From: Pedobacter sp. Hv1
Lineage (GTDB): Bacteria; Bacteroidota; Bacteroidia; Sphingobacteriales; Sphingobacteriaceae
Length of the DNA stretch: 64,000 nt
Assembly (NCBI RefSeq): GCF_001412215.1
Contig: NZ_LLWP01000003.1
Location: forward strand, 248,001-312,000
Direction: 5' to 3'
Below the pieces are notes generated by a model that saw nothing but the letters and a program-made list of their open reading frames with translations, ran no database searches and was not told where the DNA came from. Below are positions 53,250 through 62,933 of this stretch, piece after piece. Numbering within the stretch: the stretch's first letter is position 1; each line of letters begins with the position of its first letter. A program made the translations under genes and the position numbers.

Positions 53250-53592
53250 AATCGATTCTATCGTTTTCAGTAGATGGATAAGAGAAAAGAATAAACTCTA
53301 AATCGTCAATACTGTTATTCATAATCTGATGTTTATTTCCTGCCTTAATTTGCAATCCTTTATTTGCATCAACAATAACCGTTTCTCCTTCAATTAAAAA
53401 TGTGGCCTGTCCTTTCAATATGTAGAAAAACTGTTCCGCATACACATGAAGGTGTAATTTTTCAGCTGTTTGTGCAGGCATTAATTCTTGTTTAATGGCT
53501 ACTTCTGGTTTGCTGATCAAATTCCACCCGTCGCAATTATTACCCCATTTATAATGGTTCAAACAATTTTCTTTTGAAAGGATTTCTACCAT
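53242..53592 (-). CDS. cupin domain protein
   Basis: 116 residues from the ATG at 53592 (MVEILSKENC). The 15 codons further upstream in frame contain a sequence that looks like a known intergenic repeat and are rejected. Cupin motif 1 HLHVYAEQFFYILKGQATFLIEGE, motif 2 IKAGNKHQIMNN. One small beta-barrel, probably metal-binding or ligand-binding. Function unknown. Confidence 0.82.
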   Translation of the reverse strand: MVEILSKENCLNHYKWGNNCDGWNLISKPEVAIKQELMPAQTAEKLHLHVYAEQFFYILKGQATFLIEGETVIVDANKGLQIKAGNKHQIMNNSIDDLEFILFSYPSTENDRIDYE

Positions 53593-53607
53593 TTTTTTAT
53601 CTTTTTT

Positions 53608-53632
53608 ACCTTCAACAGGCTCAGTATGACAC
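53608..53632. repeat. intergenic repeat of the CTTCAACAGGCTCAGTATGAC type
   Basis: The argG-cupin spacer has TTCAACAGGCTCAGTATGAC. Its reverse (GTCATACTGAGCCTGTTGAA) closely follows the GTCATGCTGAGC-TGTCGAAG word spread through many bacterial genomes. Single copy in this window. The identification is from memory. Confidence 0.4.
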
Positions 53633-53658
53633 AACAAGCGCAGGACGACAAAACAAAC

Positions 53659-54858
53659 TTAAGAAGATGCTTCTTCGTTGTTTACTTTATGCCAAATCAT
53701 AACCTGGTTACCAAATATTTTAGAGAAACCTTTTACATCTTCGCCACTCCAAGCATTGTTCATCTCGCCATAACTACCAAATTTGTTGCTCATCAAATCG
53801 TGGTTAGATTCGATGCCAATGATATGGAAACGATAAGGCAATAATTCTACAAATACCTTACCACTTACTACCTTTTGGGTATCCGTTAAAAAGGCTTCTA
53901 TGTTCCTCATAATTGGATCGTGGAATTGGCCTTCGTGCAACCAGTTTCCGTAGAAAGAAGACAATTGTTCTTTCCAGCTCAATTGCCATTTGGTTAAAGT
54001 ATGTTTCTCTAGGGTATGGTGTGCTTTAATGATGATAATTGGTGCAGCAGCTTCAAAACCCACACGCCCTTTAATCCCAATAATGGTATCTCCTACATGG
54101 ATATCTCTTCCAATGCCAAAAGGCTGTGCAATGGCTTGTAATTTTTGGATGGTACTAACAGGATCTAATTTCTCGCCGTCAATACCTACCAATTCGCCTT
54201 GCTCAAAAGTCAATTCAATTTTACGTGCCTCAGTTTCCGAAACCTGAGTTGGCCATGCGCTTTCTGGCAATGTTTCGTTAGAAGTTAAGGTTTCCTTACC
54301 GCCAACAGATGTTCCCCAAAGACCTTTGTTAATTGAATATCTTGCTTTTTCGGCACTATATTCAACTCCATGTTTAGCCAAGTATTCTATTTCCGCTTCG
54401 CGGGATAATTTTAAATCTCTGATAGGTGTAATGATTTCGACTCCTGGAATAAGGATATTGAAAATCATATCAAAACGCACCTGATCATTGCCCGCACCTG
54501 TACTGCCATGTGCTACATAATCTGCTCCAATTTTTTTCACATAATTGGCAATTGCAGTAGCTTGACTTACACGCTCTGCACTTACCGAAAGTGGGTAGGT
54601 TGCATTTTTTAATACGTTACCAAATACCAAATATTTGATACAACCATTATAATAGTTTTCCGTTTCGTCTACTACCGCATGAGAGGCCACACCTAAAGCA
54701 TAGGCACGCTTTTCTATTTCTTGTAATTCATCGTCAGAAAAACCGCCGGTATTTACAATTACAGAGTGAACTTCCAATCCACGGTCTTCAGCTAAGTGAA
54801 TGCAACAAAATGAGGTATCTAAACCTCCGCTAAAAGCTAAAACAACTTTCTTCTTCAT
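53659..54858 (-). CDS. argG: argininosuccinate synthase
   Basis: 399 residues. PP-loop VVLAFSGGLDTSFC, AHGSTGAGNDQVRFD, and the family C-terminal region. It joins citrulline and aspartate with ATP. The start ATG directly follows the GNAT stop (no gap), so it is the second gene of the operon. Confidence 0.96.
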   Translation of the reverse strand: MKKKVVLAFSGGLDTSFCCIHLAEDRGLEVHSVIVNTGGFSDDELQEIEKRAYALGVASHAVVDETENYYNGCIKYLVFGNVLKNATYPLSVSAERVSQATAIANYVKKIGADYVAHGSTGAGNDQVRFDMIFNILIPGVEIITPIRDLKLSREAEIEYLAKHGVEYSAEKARYSINKGLWGTSVGGKETLTSNETLPESAWPTQVSETEARKIELTFEQGELVGIDGEKLDPVSTIQKLQAIAQPFGIGRDIHVGDTIIGIKGRVGFEAAAPIIIIKAHHTLEKHTLTKWQLSWKEQLSSFYGNWLHEGQFHDPIMRNIEAFLTDTQKVVSGKVFVELLPYRFHIIGIESNHDLMSNKFGSYGEMNNAWSGEDVKGFSKIFGNQVMIWHKVNNEEASS

Positions 54859-55551
54859 CTATTTAAATAAAAGGGTAAACAATAATAAAACGGATTTCAG
54901 TCCAGATTTTGGTTTTAAAACCAATCTTTGTTTAATGCGCATAAAACGCTCGTACAAACCGGGCTTTTTCTGTAATTCTTCAGCAAAAACTTTTGCAGCT
55001 TCGTGTTTTTTCTCGGCCGGATCGTATAACATTGCTGTACACATGCAATTTTTGCGCTCTTTCATCTTTAAGATCTCAAAATTGACACAGCTTTGGCAAC
55101 CTTTCCAAAAATCTTCGTCTTGCGTTAATTCCGAATAAGTAACGGGTTCATAACCTAAATCAGAGTTGATTTTCATTACTGCCAAACCTGTAGTTAAGCC
55201 AAATATTTTTGCCTTAGGGTATAAAGTTCTCGAGAGTTTAAAAATCGCTTCTTTAATGGCATGTGCTAATCCTGCTTTTCTGTATTTGGGACTTACAATT
55301 AAACCTGAGTTGGCTACAAACTGACCATGGCTCCAAGTTTCTATATAACAGAAACCTGCCCATGTACCATCTTGGTGAAAAGCAATTACAGCCTTTCCCT
55401 CCTCCATTTTGCCTGCAACATAGGCTGGAGAACGCTTAGCGATACCTGTTCCTCGGGCTTTTGCAGATTCAAGCATTTCATCACAAATTTCTTCTGCAAA
55501 GACACGATGTTCAGGAAGTGCAACTTGCACTATAAAATCGTTTATATTCAT
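54859..55551 (-). CDS. GNAT N-acetyltransferase at the head of the arginine operon
   Basis: 230 residues. GNAT core FVANSGLIVSPKYRKAGLAHAIKEAIF (V-x-x-x-x-R/K-x-x-G-x-A), then a Cys-containing segment (KGCQSCVNFEILKMKERKNCMC) and a basic C-terminal tail. No argA, argJ or other glutamate acylase is in the window, and this gene is the first of the operon. It is therefore the natural candidate for acylating glutamate, which is inference. Confidence 0.82.
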   Translation of the reverse strand: MNINDFIVQVALPEHRVFAEEICDEMLESAKARGTGIAKRSPAYVAGKMEEGKAVIAFHQDGTWAGFCYIETWSHGQFVANSGLIVSPKYRKAGLAHAIKEAIFKLSRTLYPKAKIFGLTTGLAVMKINSDLGYEPVTYSELTQDEDFWKGCQSCVNFEILKMKERKNCMCTAMLYDPAEKKHEAAKVFAEELQKKPGLYERFMRIKQRLVLKPKSGLKSVLLLFTLLFK

Positions 55552-55635
55552 TAATTATCTAACGAAAATTTAAGGTATTCTTGTTAATTGGGTTTTTAGA
55601 GAGGATCAATTCCTCATTGGCATTAGTATGAAGTA

Positions 55636-55770
55636 CTAAATACGCGGCGTGTAATTTTGCCGGTTTGTGGTGATATAAAATACGGGTCGCAAGCGGTCAA
55701 TAAACAGACTATTAGCAGCAATGTTCTTTGCTTCTAAAATAGAAAGTTTATGGATAATGTGTTTACTCAT
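55636..55770 (-). CDS. possible 44-aa leader ORF of the arginine operon
   Basis: ATG at 55770 opens a 44-codon frame (starting MSKHIIHKLSILEAKN, ending NRQNYTPRI) ended by TAG. It lies 85 bases before the first operon gene and 38 bases after the promoter -7 box. It has four Arg codons in its second half (DRLRP, NRQ, PRI), not a run. A GAGGA/TCCTC hairpin lies downstream near 55602-55616. It could be a regulatory leader or just part of a long untranslated region. Confidence 0.3.
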   Translation of the reverse strand: MSKHIIHKLSILEAKNIAANSLFIDRLRPVFYITTNRQNYTPRI

Positions 55771-55808
55771 TTTTTTGCTCGCCAACCAGGATTAAATTAG
55801 TTGAGGCG

Positions 55809-55840
55809 CAAAGGTTTAAATAAAAATTGAGTTGTGCAAT
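55809..55840 (-). promoter_or_regulatory. arginine operon promoter
   Basis: On the minus strand, ATTG (55837-55840) and, 20 bases later, AACCTTTG (55809-55816, within TAAACCTTTG) fit the -33/-7 pattern. Transcription from here gives a leader of about 250 bases before the GNAT gene. Confidence 0.5.
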
Positions 55841-55905
55841 AAGAATCTAATTTTTTTACATTTTTTTAGCGTTTTCTTCATCTCAGAGATCGCTTCTAAC
55901 CCATA

Positions 55906-57108
55906 TTATCTTCCAAATCTAAAAAAGTGGCTCAACAGGTTGGTTTCTCCTTTCATCATTCCAACAATTAGCTCGGCCCCAATTGCAGAAAAGGTAATGC
56001 CATTACCGCCAAAGCCCAAACAAAAATAACTGTTCGGAAATTTGGTATGCATGCCGATATAGGGCAGCCCATCTTTGGTTTCTCCAAAAGTACCGCACCA
56101 ACTAAAATCTTCAATAAATAAGGTGTTGGGTAAAAATTTTTGAAAGGTCCGCTGTAGTTTCTCTTGTTTTTTATTTAATAATGCATCTCGTTTGAAGGCA
56201 TTTTTAAAATTCTCGTCTTCTCCGCCTACCAATATTCTTTGATCTGCGGTAGTGCGCAAATACAAATAAGGACTATCTGTGTTCCAAAACAAAGTATCGC
56301 TCATATGTTGATCCAAATGTGCTCGCTGTTCGCTTACCATTGCATAAGTACTCTTAAGTTTCACCACTTGCTCTGGTAACATTTGTTGTGTTTCGTAACC
56401 TGTACAGTAAATGATCTTTTTGGCAGTAATTAAAGCTCCGGTTTGTGTGCTAACAATAACCTGATCTGCTTTGTTTTTGATGTTCACCAATTCCGTTTTA
56501 TCAAAAACCTGAAGTCCTTTTTTTGCATTGTGATGGAGAAGGTCGTGTGTAAAACGAAAAGCATCTATACTTGCCCCATCTGCAGATAAAATCCCTCCTT
56601 CTGCAATCAATCCATAAGTGGTTTTGATCTGGGCTTTGTTTAACCATTGTACATCAAATCCTTTTGCCTTTCTGGTTTCAAACTCTGTTGTTAACCACTT
56701 TAAGTCTTTCGCCTTACTTGCAAAATAAAGTGATTTTTTAAACTCAAAGCCACATGCAGATTTAATCTCGTTAACCAATTCTCCAATCTGAGCAATCGCA
56801 TCTTTACAAGCCCTATAACTCGCAACAGCTCCATCTTCCCCTACCATTTTAATCAATTGGTACAAGGGCACATCTATTTCGTATTGCAACATAGAAGTTG
56901 TAGCAGATGTACTTCCATTTGCAATTTCTCGCTTATCGATCAATATGGTATCGAAGCCATTTTTTATACAGGAATGCGCCATTAATGCACCTGTAATTCC
57001 ACCGCCAACAATCAAGACATCACAATTGATATTTGCTCTTAACGACGGATACGCATGTATCATTCCATTTTTTACCAACCAATAGGGTTCATTCGACCTG
57101 ATGTTCAT
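55906..57108 (-). CDS. FAD-dependent oxidoreductase (DAO family)
   Basis: 400 residues from the ATG at 57108 (MNIRSNEPYW); the frame runs 10 codons further to a GTG that I reject. FAD-binding VLIVGGGITGALMAHSC, the SATTSMLQYEID segment, and the C-terminal GFGGNGITFSAIGAELI that closes the FAD site. It oxidises an amine or amino acid; the Bacteroidota homologues lack a fused Rieske domain, as here. Substrate unknown. Separated from the arginine operon promoter by about 65 bases. Confidence 0.88.
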   Translation of the reverse strand: MNIRSNEPYWLVKNGMIHAYPSLRANINCDVLIVGGGITGALMAHSCIKNGFDTILIDKREIANGSTSATTSMLQYEIDVPLYQLIKMVGEDGAVASYRACKDAIAQIGELVNEIKSACGFEFKKSLYFASKAKDLKWLTTEFETRKAKGFDVQWLNKAQIKTTYGLIAEGGILSADGASIDAFRFTHDLLHHNAKKGLQVFDKTELVNIKNKADQVIVSTQTGALITAKKIIYCTGYETQQMLPEQVVKLKSTYAMVSEQRAHLDQHMSDTLFWNTDSPYLYLRTTADQRILVGGEDENFKNAFKRDALLNKKQEKLQRTFQKFLPNTLFIEDFSWCGTFGETKDGLPYIGMHTKFPNSYFCLGFGGNGITFSAIGAELIVGMMKGETNLLSHFFRFGR

Positions 57109-57227
57109 TGCATTAATTTTACAGTTAACAGTTCGCACAGAATTATGTTTGATTTGAAGTGACCATCTCTGTTTTTAACCTCAAAAACGCCTTCAATAGG
57201 TTATTACATTAATCCACAAGAGCTTAT

Positions 57228-57242
57228 TTAGAATTATTCAAA
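57228..57242 (+). promoter_or_regulatory. Fur-like 7-1-7 operator candidate
   Basis: TTAGAAT-T-ATTCAAA is a dyad with 6 of 7 pairs, resembling a Fur box. It overlaps a second dyad AATTATT/AATAATT (57232-57248) and ends 4 bases before the -33 TTTG of the receptor operon. That placement would allow repression in iron-replete cells. The regulator is inferred. Confidence 0.4.
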
Positions 57243-57246
57243 ATAA

Positions 57247-57278
57247 TTTGCATGCTAATTTTTTCTGCCGTTAATTTG
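57247..57278 (+). promoter_or_regulatory. promoter of the TonB receptor operon
   Basis: TTTG at 57247-57250, then 20 bases, then TTAATTTG at 57271-57278 (one base off TAnnTTTG). 36 bases before the ATG. Confidence 0.55.
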
Positions 57279-57314
57279 CATCTGTTTATAATTAGTCTAA
57301 ATAAGAATTAATAC

Positions 57315-59723
57315 ATGAAAATACCTCTACACTTCAAATTTATACTCCTTTTGATGCTTTCTGCTGTTGCCGCATCTGCACAACAAAGTGGAAGCATTAA
57401 AGGAAAAATAACCACAGCAGATGGTCAGCCTGCAGCTTATGTAAGCATTGGCCTAAAAAATAAAACCCTAGGCACAACCACCTCCGAAAACGGAGATTAT
57501 ACCTTAAATAAAGTTAAACCTGGCAATTATACTTTAAGGGTAAGTGCGGTAGGCATCAATACACAAGAGCAGAATATCAATGTTGCAGCTGGAGAAACTT
57601 TGGTGTTAAACTTTAAGCTTACAGAAAATAGCGAGTTCTTAAAAGAGATTACCATAAGCACTGCAAAAAAGAGCTACAATGTAGCTAAAATGCCTTTAAA
57701 AAATCTCGAAAACCCTCAGGTTTATACCAGCGTATCATCAGAAACGATGAAACAACAGGCCATTAGCAATTACGATGATGCTTTAAGAAATGTACCTGGA
57801 ATTACCAGAACCTGGGAATCTACAGGTAGAGGAGGCGATGGTGGCTCTTATTTCTCTTTGCGAGGTTTTGAAGCACAACCTAGTTTGGTTAATGGTTTAC
57901 CAGGTTTGGTAAGTGGCAATTTAGATCCGGCCAATGTTGAAGAAATTCAAGTAATGAAAGGCCCATCTGGCACTTTATTTGGCGCTAGCTTTTATGGTTA
58001 TGGTGGGATTATCAATACCATTACTAAAAAACCATACTATAACTTTGGTGGTGAGGTGAGCTACAATATTGGAAGTTTTGGCTTACATCGATTAGCTGTT
58101 GATCTCAATACTCCATTAAGCAAAACCAAGAAAATTGCCTTCCGTTTAAATACAGCTTTACATACCGAAAAAAGCTTTCAAGATGCTGGTTTTAAGAAAT
58201 CGTTGTTTATTGCACCAAGTTTATCTTATGAGGTGAATGATAAACTTTCCTTTAATCTATTGGTTGAGATTTTAGAAGAAAAAAGAGCAGTTGCGCCTAT
58301 TTTTTTCAACTCGGATAGGGTAAGTCCACTCGATTTCAAAAATATTGCTGAGTTAAACCTGAACAACAAATTATCGTTTACAAATAATGATTTGACGATA
58401 AAAAATCCTAGAAAAAATCTGCAGGCTCAAGCAGTATATAAATTTGATAGCAAATGGAGCTCGCAAACTGTTTTCTCTGCCAGCAACATTAAGTCTGATG
58501 GTCTTTACAGCTACATCTGGGGTGTTGATCCAGACAAGCCAACGCAAAGAAATTACTTCTATCAATATTTCAGCAACCAAGATTTTAATACCAGTACTAT
58601 AGATCTTCAACAAAATTTCAATGGTGACTTTAAAATTGGCAAACTTAGAAACCGTTTATTAATTGGCCTCGATTATTTTACCCGAACCGTTAAAAACAAC
58701 AGCTCTGGTTGGATAGCCACCAGATTGGTTAATCCACAAGGTGGGATCATCAGTCTCAACCCATCAAATCCTGATGGTTTAAATCAATCGGCCATCACAA
58801 CTGCACTTGCAGCAACTGAGCATTCGAACACTAAAATTACCAATAGTACCTACAGTGCTTATGCATCAAACGTATTGAATATTACCCCATCATTAACCGC
58901 CATGTTAAGCTTGAGGATGGACTATTTCAAAAACAAGGCCAACGTATCAAAAGACGATTATAATCAATTAACGTTCTCTCCAAAATTTGGCTTGGTTTAT
59001 CAACCCATTTTAGATAAGGTATCCATTTTCGCCAACTATATGAATGCATTTTACAATATCGCTCCTTACGAGGTATTCGATAATGCAGGTGTAAGTTTAG
59101 GTGTAAAATCATTTCAGCCCGAAAGGGCAAACCAGATAGAGTTTGGCGTAAAAACCAATCTACTTTCTGATAAATTGTTTGCTACCATTTCGGCCTATGA
59201 TACAAAAGTTGCGAACAGGGTTTATTTCTCTCCAACCAGTGCCATGCAAGGTGGTAAAACACAAAGTAGAGGTATAGAGTTAGAAGTTAATGCTATCCCT
59301 TTGCCAGAGCTAAATCTTATTGCAGGTTTTAGTCATGGTAAAATCAAGGTAATAGAAGGGAACCAAGCTACACCTAACGACTTTTATAATGAAGTTGGTA
59401 GAAGTCCAGGTGGACAAGGACCGCAAACCTTGGCCAATTTTTGGGCTACCTATAAATTCAGCTCTGGCAAATTAAAAGATTTTGGCTTGGGCTTAGGTGG
59501 CAATTATGCCGGGGTTTACAAGGTAATCGACAATAGTGTTACTGGTGTTTTCAATTTACCGAGTTATGCGCTCTTAAATGCAAGTGTTTTCTACAACTCC
59601 CGCAAAATTAGGGTTACCTGTAATGTAAACAATTTAACCAACGAAACTTATTACGCTGGATATTGGTCTGTAAACCCTCAAAAGCCTAGAAATTTTACAG
59701 CAAGCTTAAGCTATAAATTATAA
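57315..59723 (+). CDS. TonB-dependent siderophore receptor, copy 1
   Basis: 802 residues: signal peptide (ending near AASAQ), a CarboxypepD_reg-like N-terminal domain (about 27-110, SIKGKITTADGQPAAYVSIGL), a plug with EEIQVMKGPSGTLFGASFYGYGGIINTITKKP, and a 22-strand barrel ending FTASLSYKL. The plug is of the siderophore-receptor type. It imports a ferric chelate across the outer membrane. First gene of a four-gene operon. Confidence 0.92.
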   Translation: MKIPLHFKFILLLMLSAVAASAQQSGSIKGKITTADGQPAAYVSIGLKNKTLGTTTSENGDYTLNKVKPGNYTLRVSAVGINTQEQNINVAAGETLVLNFKLTENSEFLKEITISTAKKSYNVAKMPLKNLENPQVYTSVSSETMKQQAISNYDDALRNVPGITRTWESTGRGGDGGSYFSLRGFEAQPSLVNGLPGLVSGNLDPANVEEIQVMKGPSGTLFGASFYGYGGIINTITKKPYYNFGGEVSYNIGSFGLHRLAVDLNTPLSKTKKIAFRLNTALHTEKSFQDAGFKKSLFIAPSLSYEVNDKLSFNLLVEILEEKRAVAPIFFNSDRVSPLDFKNIAELNLNNKLSFTNNDLTIKNPRKNLQAQAVYKFDSKWSSQTVFSASNIKSDGLYSYIWGVDPDKPTQRNYFYQYFSNQDFNTSTIDLQQNFNGDFKIGKLRNRLLIGLDYFTRTVKNNSSGWIATRLVNPQGGIISLNPSNPDGLNQSAITTALAATEHSNTKITNSTYSAYASNVLNITPSLTAMLSLRMDYFKNKANVSKDDYNQLTFSPKFGLVYQPILDKVSIFANYMNAFYNIAPYEVFDNAGVSLGVKSFQPERANQIEFGVKTNLLSDKLFATISAYDTKVANRVYFSPTSAMQGGKTQSRGIELEVNAIPLPELNLIAGFSHGKIKVIEGNQATPNDFYNEVGRSPGGQGPQTLANFWATYKFSSGKLKDFGLGLGGNYAGVYKVIDNSVTGVFNLPSYALLNASVFYNSRKIRVTCNVNNLTNETYYAGYWSVNPQKPRNFTASLSYKL

Positions 59724-59771
59724 AAACACTACAAAAATTCAAATCTCAAAAAATCAATTTCAACTACCCAA

Positions 59772-62189
59772 ATGAAAAGATATCACATCTACCTATCCAT
59801 CATCGTACTTCTTCTCATCAACATAGCCGCATCGGCACAACAACATGCAAGCATTAGCGGAAAGATCACAACTGCAGATGGCCAACCGGCAGCTTACGTA
59901 AGCATAGGCTTGAAAGATAAAAACCAAGGAACAACCACTAATGATAAAGGCGAATACCACCTACAAAGAGTAAAACCTGGTAACTATACCCTTAAAGCAA
60001 GCGCAGTAGGCATTAATGCACAGGAAAAGGAGATTATCCTCGCTACTGGCCAAACACTGGAAGTTAATTTTGTATTGACAGAAAATAGCCAAGCATTAGA
60101 TGTAATTACTGTAGCAGGCATTACCAACAGGTATAAGATCAGCTTGCCTTCAGCTTCACTAAGGTTGAATGAACCCTTATTAGAAGCCGCACAAAATATC
60201 CAAACGGTAACCAACCAAACCCTTAAAGACCAACAGATCATTAGCATGAGCGATGGTTTGATTAGAAATGTGAGTGGGGCAGCAAGATCGGAGCACTGGG
60301 GCGATATGTACACCAATATTAAAATGCGTGGTTCTCAGATCCAGGCCATGCGCAATGGGTTCAACTTTGTGTCTTCTTTCTGGGGACCACTTACTGAAGA
60401 CATGAGTTTCGTAGACCATATTGAATTTGTAAAAGGTCCGGCGGGCTTTATGCTAGGCAATGGCGATCCGAGTGGCATGTACAATGTAGTGACCAAAAAA
60501 CCTACTGGTTTTAATAAAGGTGAAGTTGCTTTCACTGTTGGCAGCTATGACTTGTACAGAGCAACGGTAGATTTCGACCATAAACTAACTAAAGACGGCA
60601 AATTGTTATTTAGGTTAAACACAGCCGTACAAAACAAGGGCTCATTTAGACCTTTCGAAAAAAATGACCGTTACAGTTTTGCCCCTGTTTTGAGTTATCA
60701 ATTAACTGAAAACACCAAAATTACAGCCGAATATACTTGGCAAAATGCAAAAATGACCGAGGTTGGTTCTTATTATATCTTCTCGCCAAAAGGTTATGCA
60801 ACATTGCCCAGAGATTTTACCATGACACAACCTGGTGTGGAGCCAACCAGAATTAACGATCATAGCGCATTTATCAATTTGCAACACAATTTTAGCAGTA
60901 CTTGGAAAGCTACGGCACAGTTTGCTTATTCTAAATACCTACAGAATGGAACAAGCTCTTGGCCTTCTTCAGTTTTTGCAAATAATACAGTGATTAGGCG
61001 TATAGGCATTTGGGATGCTGAAAGCACGATGAAACTTGCCCAATTTTTCATTAACGGACAAGCTACAACGGGTGGCATCCATCATCGCATTTTGGCTGGT
61101 TTTGATGGAGGGAAAAAGAACTACATGGCAGATTGGGGCCAAGGACATAATTTAGACCTACCCTCCTCTCCTTTTGATTTAAATAATCCTAATTATGGTT
61201 TCCCATCAAATGGCTATCCAAATTTCGACAGAGGAACACCTCTATTGCAAAGAGCAATTAAAGCAGGTGGCTTAATGGATCAGAAATACTTAAGCGCCTA
61301 CGCACAAGATGAATTAGGGTTCTTTGAGAACCGAGTACGTTTAACCTTGGCAGGTCGTTACACCTATGTAAGTCAATCTGCTTGGGGAGGCCAACCTGAT
61401 AAAGCCAAACACTTTACCCCTCGTGTTGGTTTAAGTGTTTCTGTTGACAAGAATACTGCTGTGTATGCTGTGTATGATCAAGCATTTACCCCACAGAGTG
61501 GATTTTTACGCAGTGGTGCCGCTATCGAGCCAATTACAGGTACGAACTACGAAATTGGCTTTAAAAAAGACTGGTTTGATGGCAAATGGAATACCACCTT
61601 GGCTGCTTATCGCATTCGCAAGCAGAACGAGTTGACCTCAGATCCATTTAATAAAGCAGGTGAAACTTTTAGTATTGTAATTGGAGAAAAAAGAGCACAA
61701 GGGATTGAGTTCGACTTGAGAGGAGAAATTACGGCTGGCCTAAGGTTAATTGCCAACTACGCTTATACTGATGGTAAAGTAACCAAGGTTAGCGATGGTG
61801 TACAAGGTGTATTTGTGGGTCAGGTTGTACCAGGTTTCTCTAAACATACCTCAAATGCGTGGTTAACCTATACGGTACAAAATGGTGTACTTAAAGGCAC
61901 CGGAATTTCTGGAGGTTTTACTCACCTAGCAGGTAGAGCGATGGGAACCTATAGCGGTTCTAATTCTGAGCAAAACCTACCTAACTATTTTAAACTAGAT
62001 GGTGGATTATTCTGGGAAAACAAAAGCCTAAAAATTACAGGAAATGTCTTTAACATTTTAGATAAATACCTATACAGTGGCGCTTACTATACCAATTACT
62101 GGAATGCTCCAGATTATAACCAAGCGGTTTATTCATGGCAAGCAGAAGCCCCAAGAAATTACAGATTAAGTATTGCTTACAAATTTTAA
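59772..62189 (+). CDS. TonB-dependent siderophore receptor, copy 2
   Basis: 805 residues: signal peptide (ending near AASAQ), the same CarboxypepD_reg-like N-terminal domain as copy 1 (SISGKITTADGQPAAYVSIGL), and a plug with VDHIEFVKGPAGFMLGNGDPSGMYNVVTKKPTG. The barrel ends RNYRLSIAYKF. The N-terminal domains are nearly alike, the plug and barrel much less so, which points to different ligands. 48 bases behind copy 1. Confidence 0.92.
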   Translation: MKRYHIYLSIIVLLLINIAASAQQHASISGKITTADGQPAAYVSIGLKDKNQGTTTNDKGEYHLQRVKPGNYTLKASAVGINAQEKEIILATGQTLEVNFVLTENSQALDVITVAGITNRYKISLPSASLRLNEPLLEAAQNIQTVTNQTLKDQQIISMSDGLIRNVSGAARSEHWGDMYTNIKMRGSQIQAMRNGFNFVSSFWGPLTEDMSFVDHIEFVKGPAGFMLGNGDPSGMYNVVTKKPTGFNKGEVAFTVGSYDLYRATVDFDHKLTKDGKLLFRLNTAVQNKGSFRPFEKNDRYSFAPVLSYQLTENTKITAEYTWQNAKMTEVGSYYIFSPKGYATLPRDFTMTQPGVEPTRINDHSAFINLQHNFSSTWKATAQFAYSKYLQNGTSSWPSSVFANNTVIRRIGIWDAESTMKLAQFFINGQATTGGIHHRILAGFDGGKKNYMADWGQGHNLDLPSSPFDLNNPNYGFPSNGYPNFDRGTPLLQRAIKAGGLMDQKYLSAYAQDELGFFENRVRLTLAGRYTYVSQSAWGGQPDKAKHFTPRVGLSVSVDKNTAVYAVYDQAFTPQSGFLRSGAAIEPITGTNYEIGFKKDWFDGKWNTTLAAYRIRKQNELTSDPFNKAGETFSIVIGEKRAQGIEFDLRGEITAGLRLIANYAYTDGKVTKVSDGVQGVFVGQVVPGFSKHTSNAWLTYTVQNGVLKGTGISGGFTHLAGRAMGTYSGSNSEQNLPNYFKLDGGLFWENKSLKITGNVFNILDKYLYSGAYYTNYWNAPDYNQAVYSWQAEAPRNYRLSIAYKF

Positions 62190-62198
62190 AATTAACTA

Positions 62199-62909
62199 AT
62201 GAAAAAAATCTCAGTATTAATGATGCTACTTACCTTGAGCATCTCAAGTGCATTCGCCCATGCTTTATGGATCGAAACGGCATCAACAGGAAAAAAGGGC
62301 CAGCCCCAAGAAGTAAAAGTTTTTTTTGGAGAATATGAGGGCCGTGAACCCGACTCTGCAAAGAAATGGTTCAGTAACCTCAAAGAATTTAGCTTGGTAC
62401 TTACCGCTCCAGATGGCCGTACAAAAGTATTAAAAGCTACACCAGATCTGCTTTGCTATAAAACCACTTTTACACCAGACCAAGATGGGAGTTATATCTT
62501 ATCTATTGTACATGAAGTAAAAGACATTTATGAAAATGCCAAAATTGAGTATTATGCTTTTGCAAATGTTGCCGTTGGCAATACTCCAAAGGTAAATGCA
62601 GCATTTCCGGCAAATGCATTGTTCTCTTTTAGACCAGAACAACCCGTATTAAAAGTTGGAGAAGCCATTACACATGCCATTGTGTACAATAAAGCTCCTT
62701 TTGCAACACAAAAATTGTCAATCGTTCTGCCCGATAACAAAAAGGAAGAACCAAAAACGGATACCAAAGGGAAGTTTGTTTTTAAACCAGCACAAAGCGG
62801 AAATTATTTTTTAGAAGCCTTTGCTGAAGACAAAACTCCAGGCAAACTTGGTGAAAAAAACTACGATAAAGTATGGCATGTAACCACCTATTTTATTGCG
62901 GTTAATTAA
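62199..62909 (+). CDS. DUF4198 family periplasmic protein
   Basis: 236 residues, signal peptide MKKISVLMMLLTLSISSAFA followed by HALWIETAS. This His right after the cleavage site is typical of DUF4198 proteins, which accompany metal transporters (nickel, cobalt, iron). An Ig-like domain makes up the rest (FSLVLTAPDGRTKVLKAT). It starts 9 bases after receptor 2 and probably helps metal capture in the periplasm; that role is inferred. Confidence 0.82.
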   Translation: MKKISVLMMLLTLSISSAFAHALWIETASTGKKGQPQEVKVFFGEYEGREPDSAKKWFSNLKEFSLVLTAPDGRTKVLKATPDLLCYKTTFTPDQDGSYILSIVHEVKDIYENAKIEYYAFANVAVGNTPKVNAAFPANALFSFRPEQPVLKVGEAITHAIVYNKAPFATQKLSIVLPDNKKEEPKTDTKGKFVFKPAQSGNYFLEAFAEDKTPGKLGEKNYDKVWHVTTYFIAVN

Positions 62910-62933
62910 TAATAATTTTAATATTTAAGTTTT

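Noticed and set aside
55636..55770. Classical arginine attenuator peptide
   Set aside because: The Arg codons are scattered and no terminator/antiterminator pair with a T-run is seen; kept only as a possible leader ORF.
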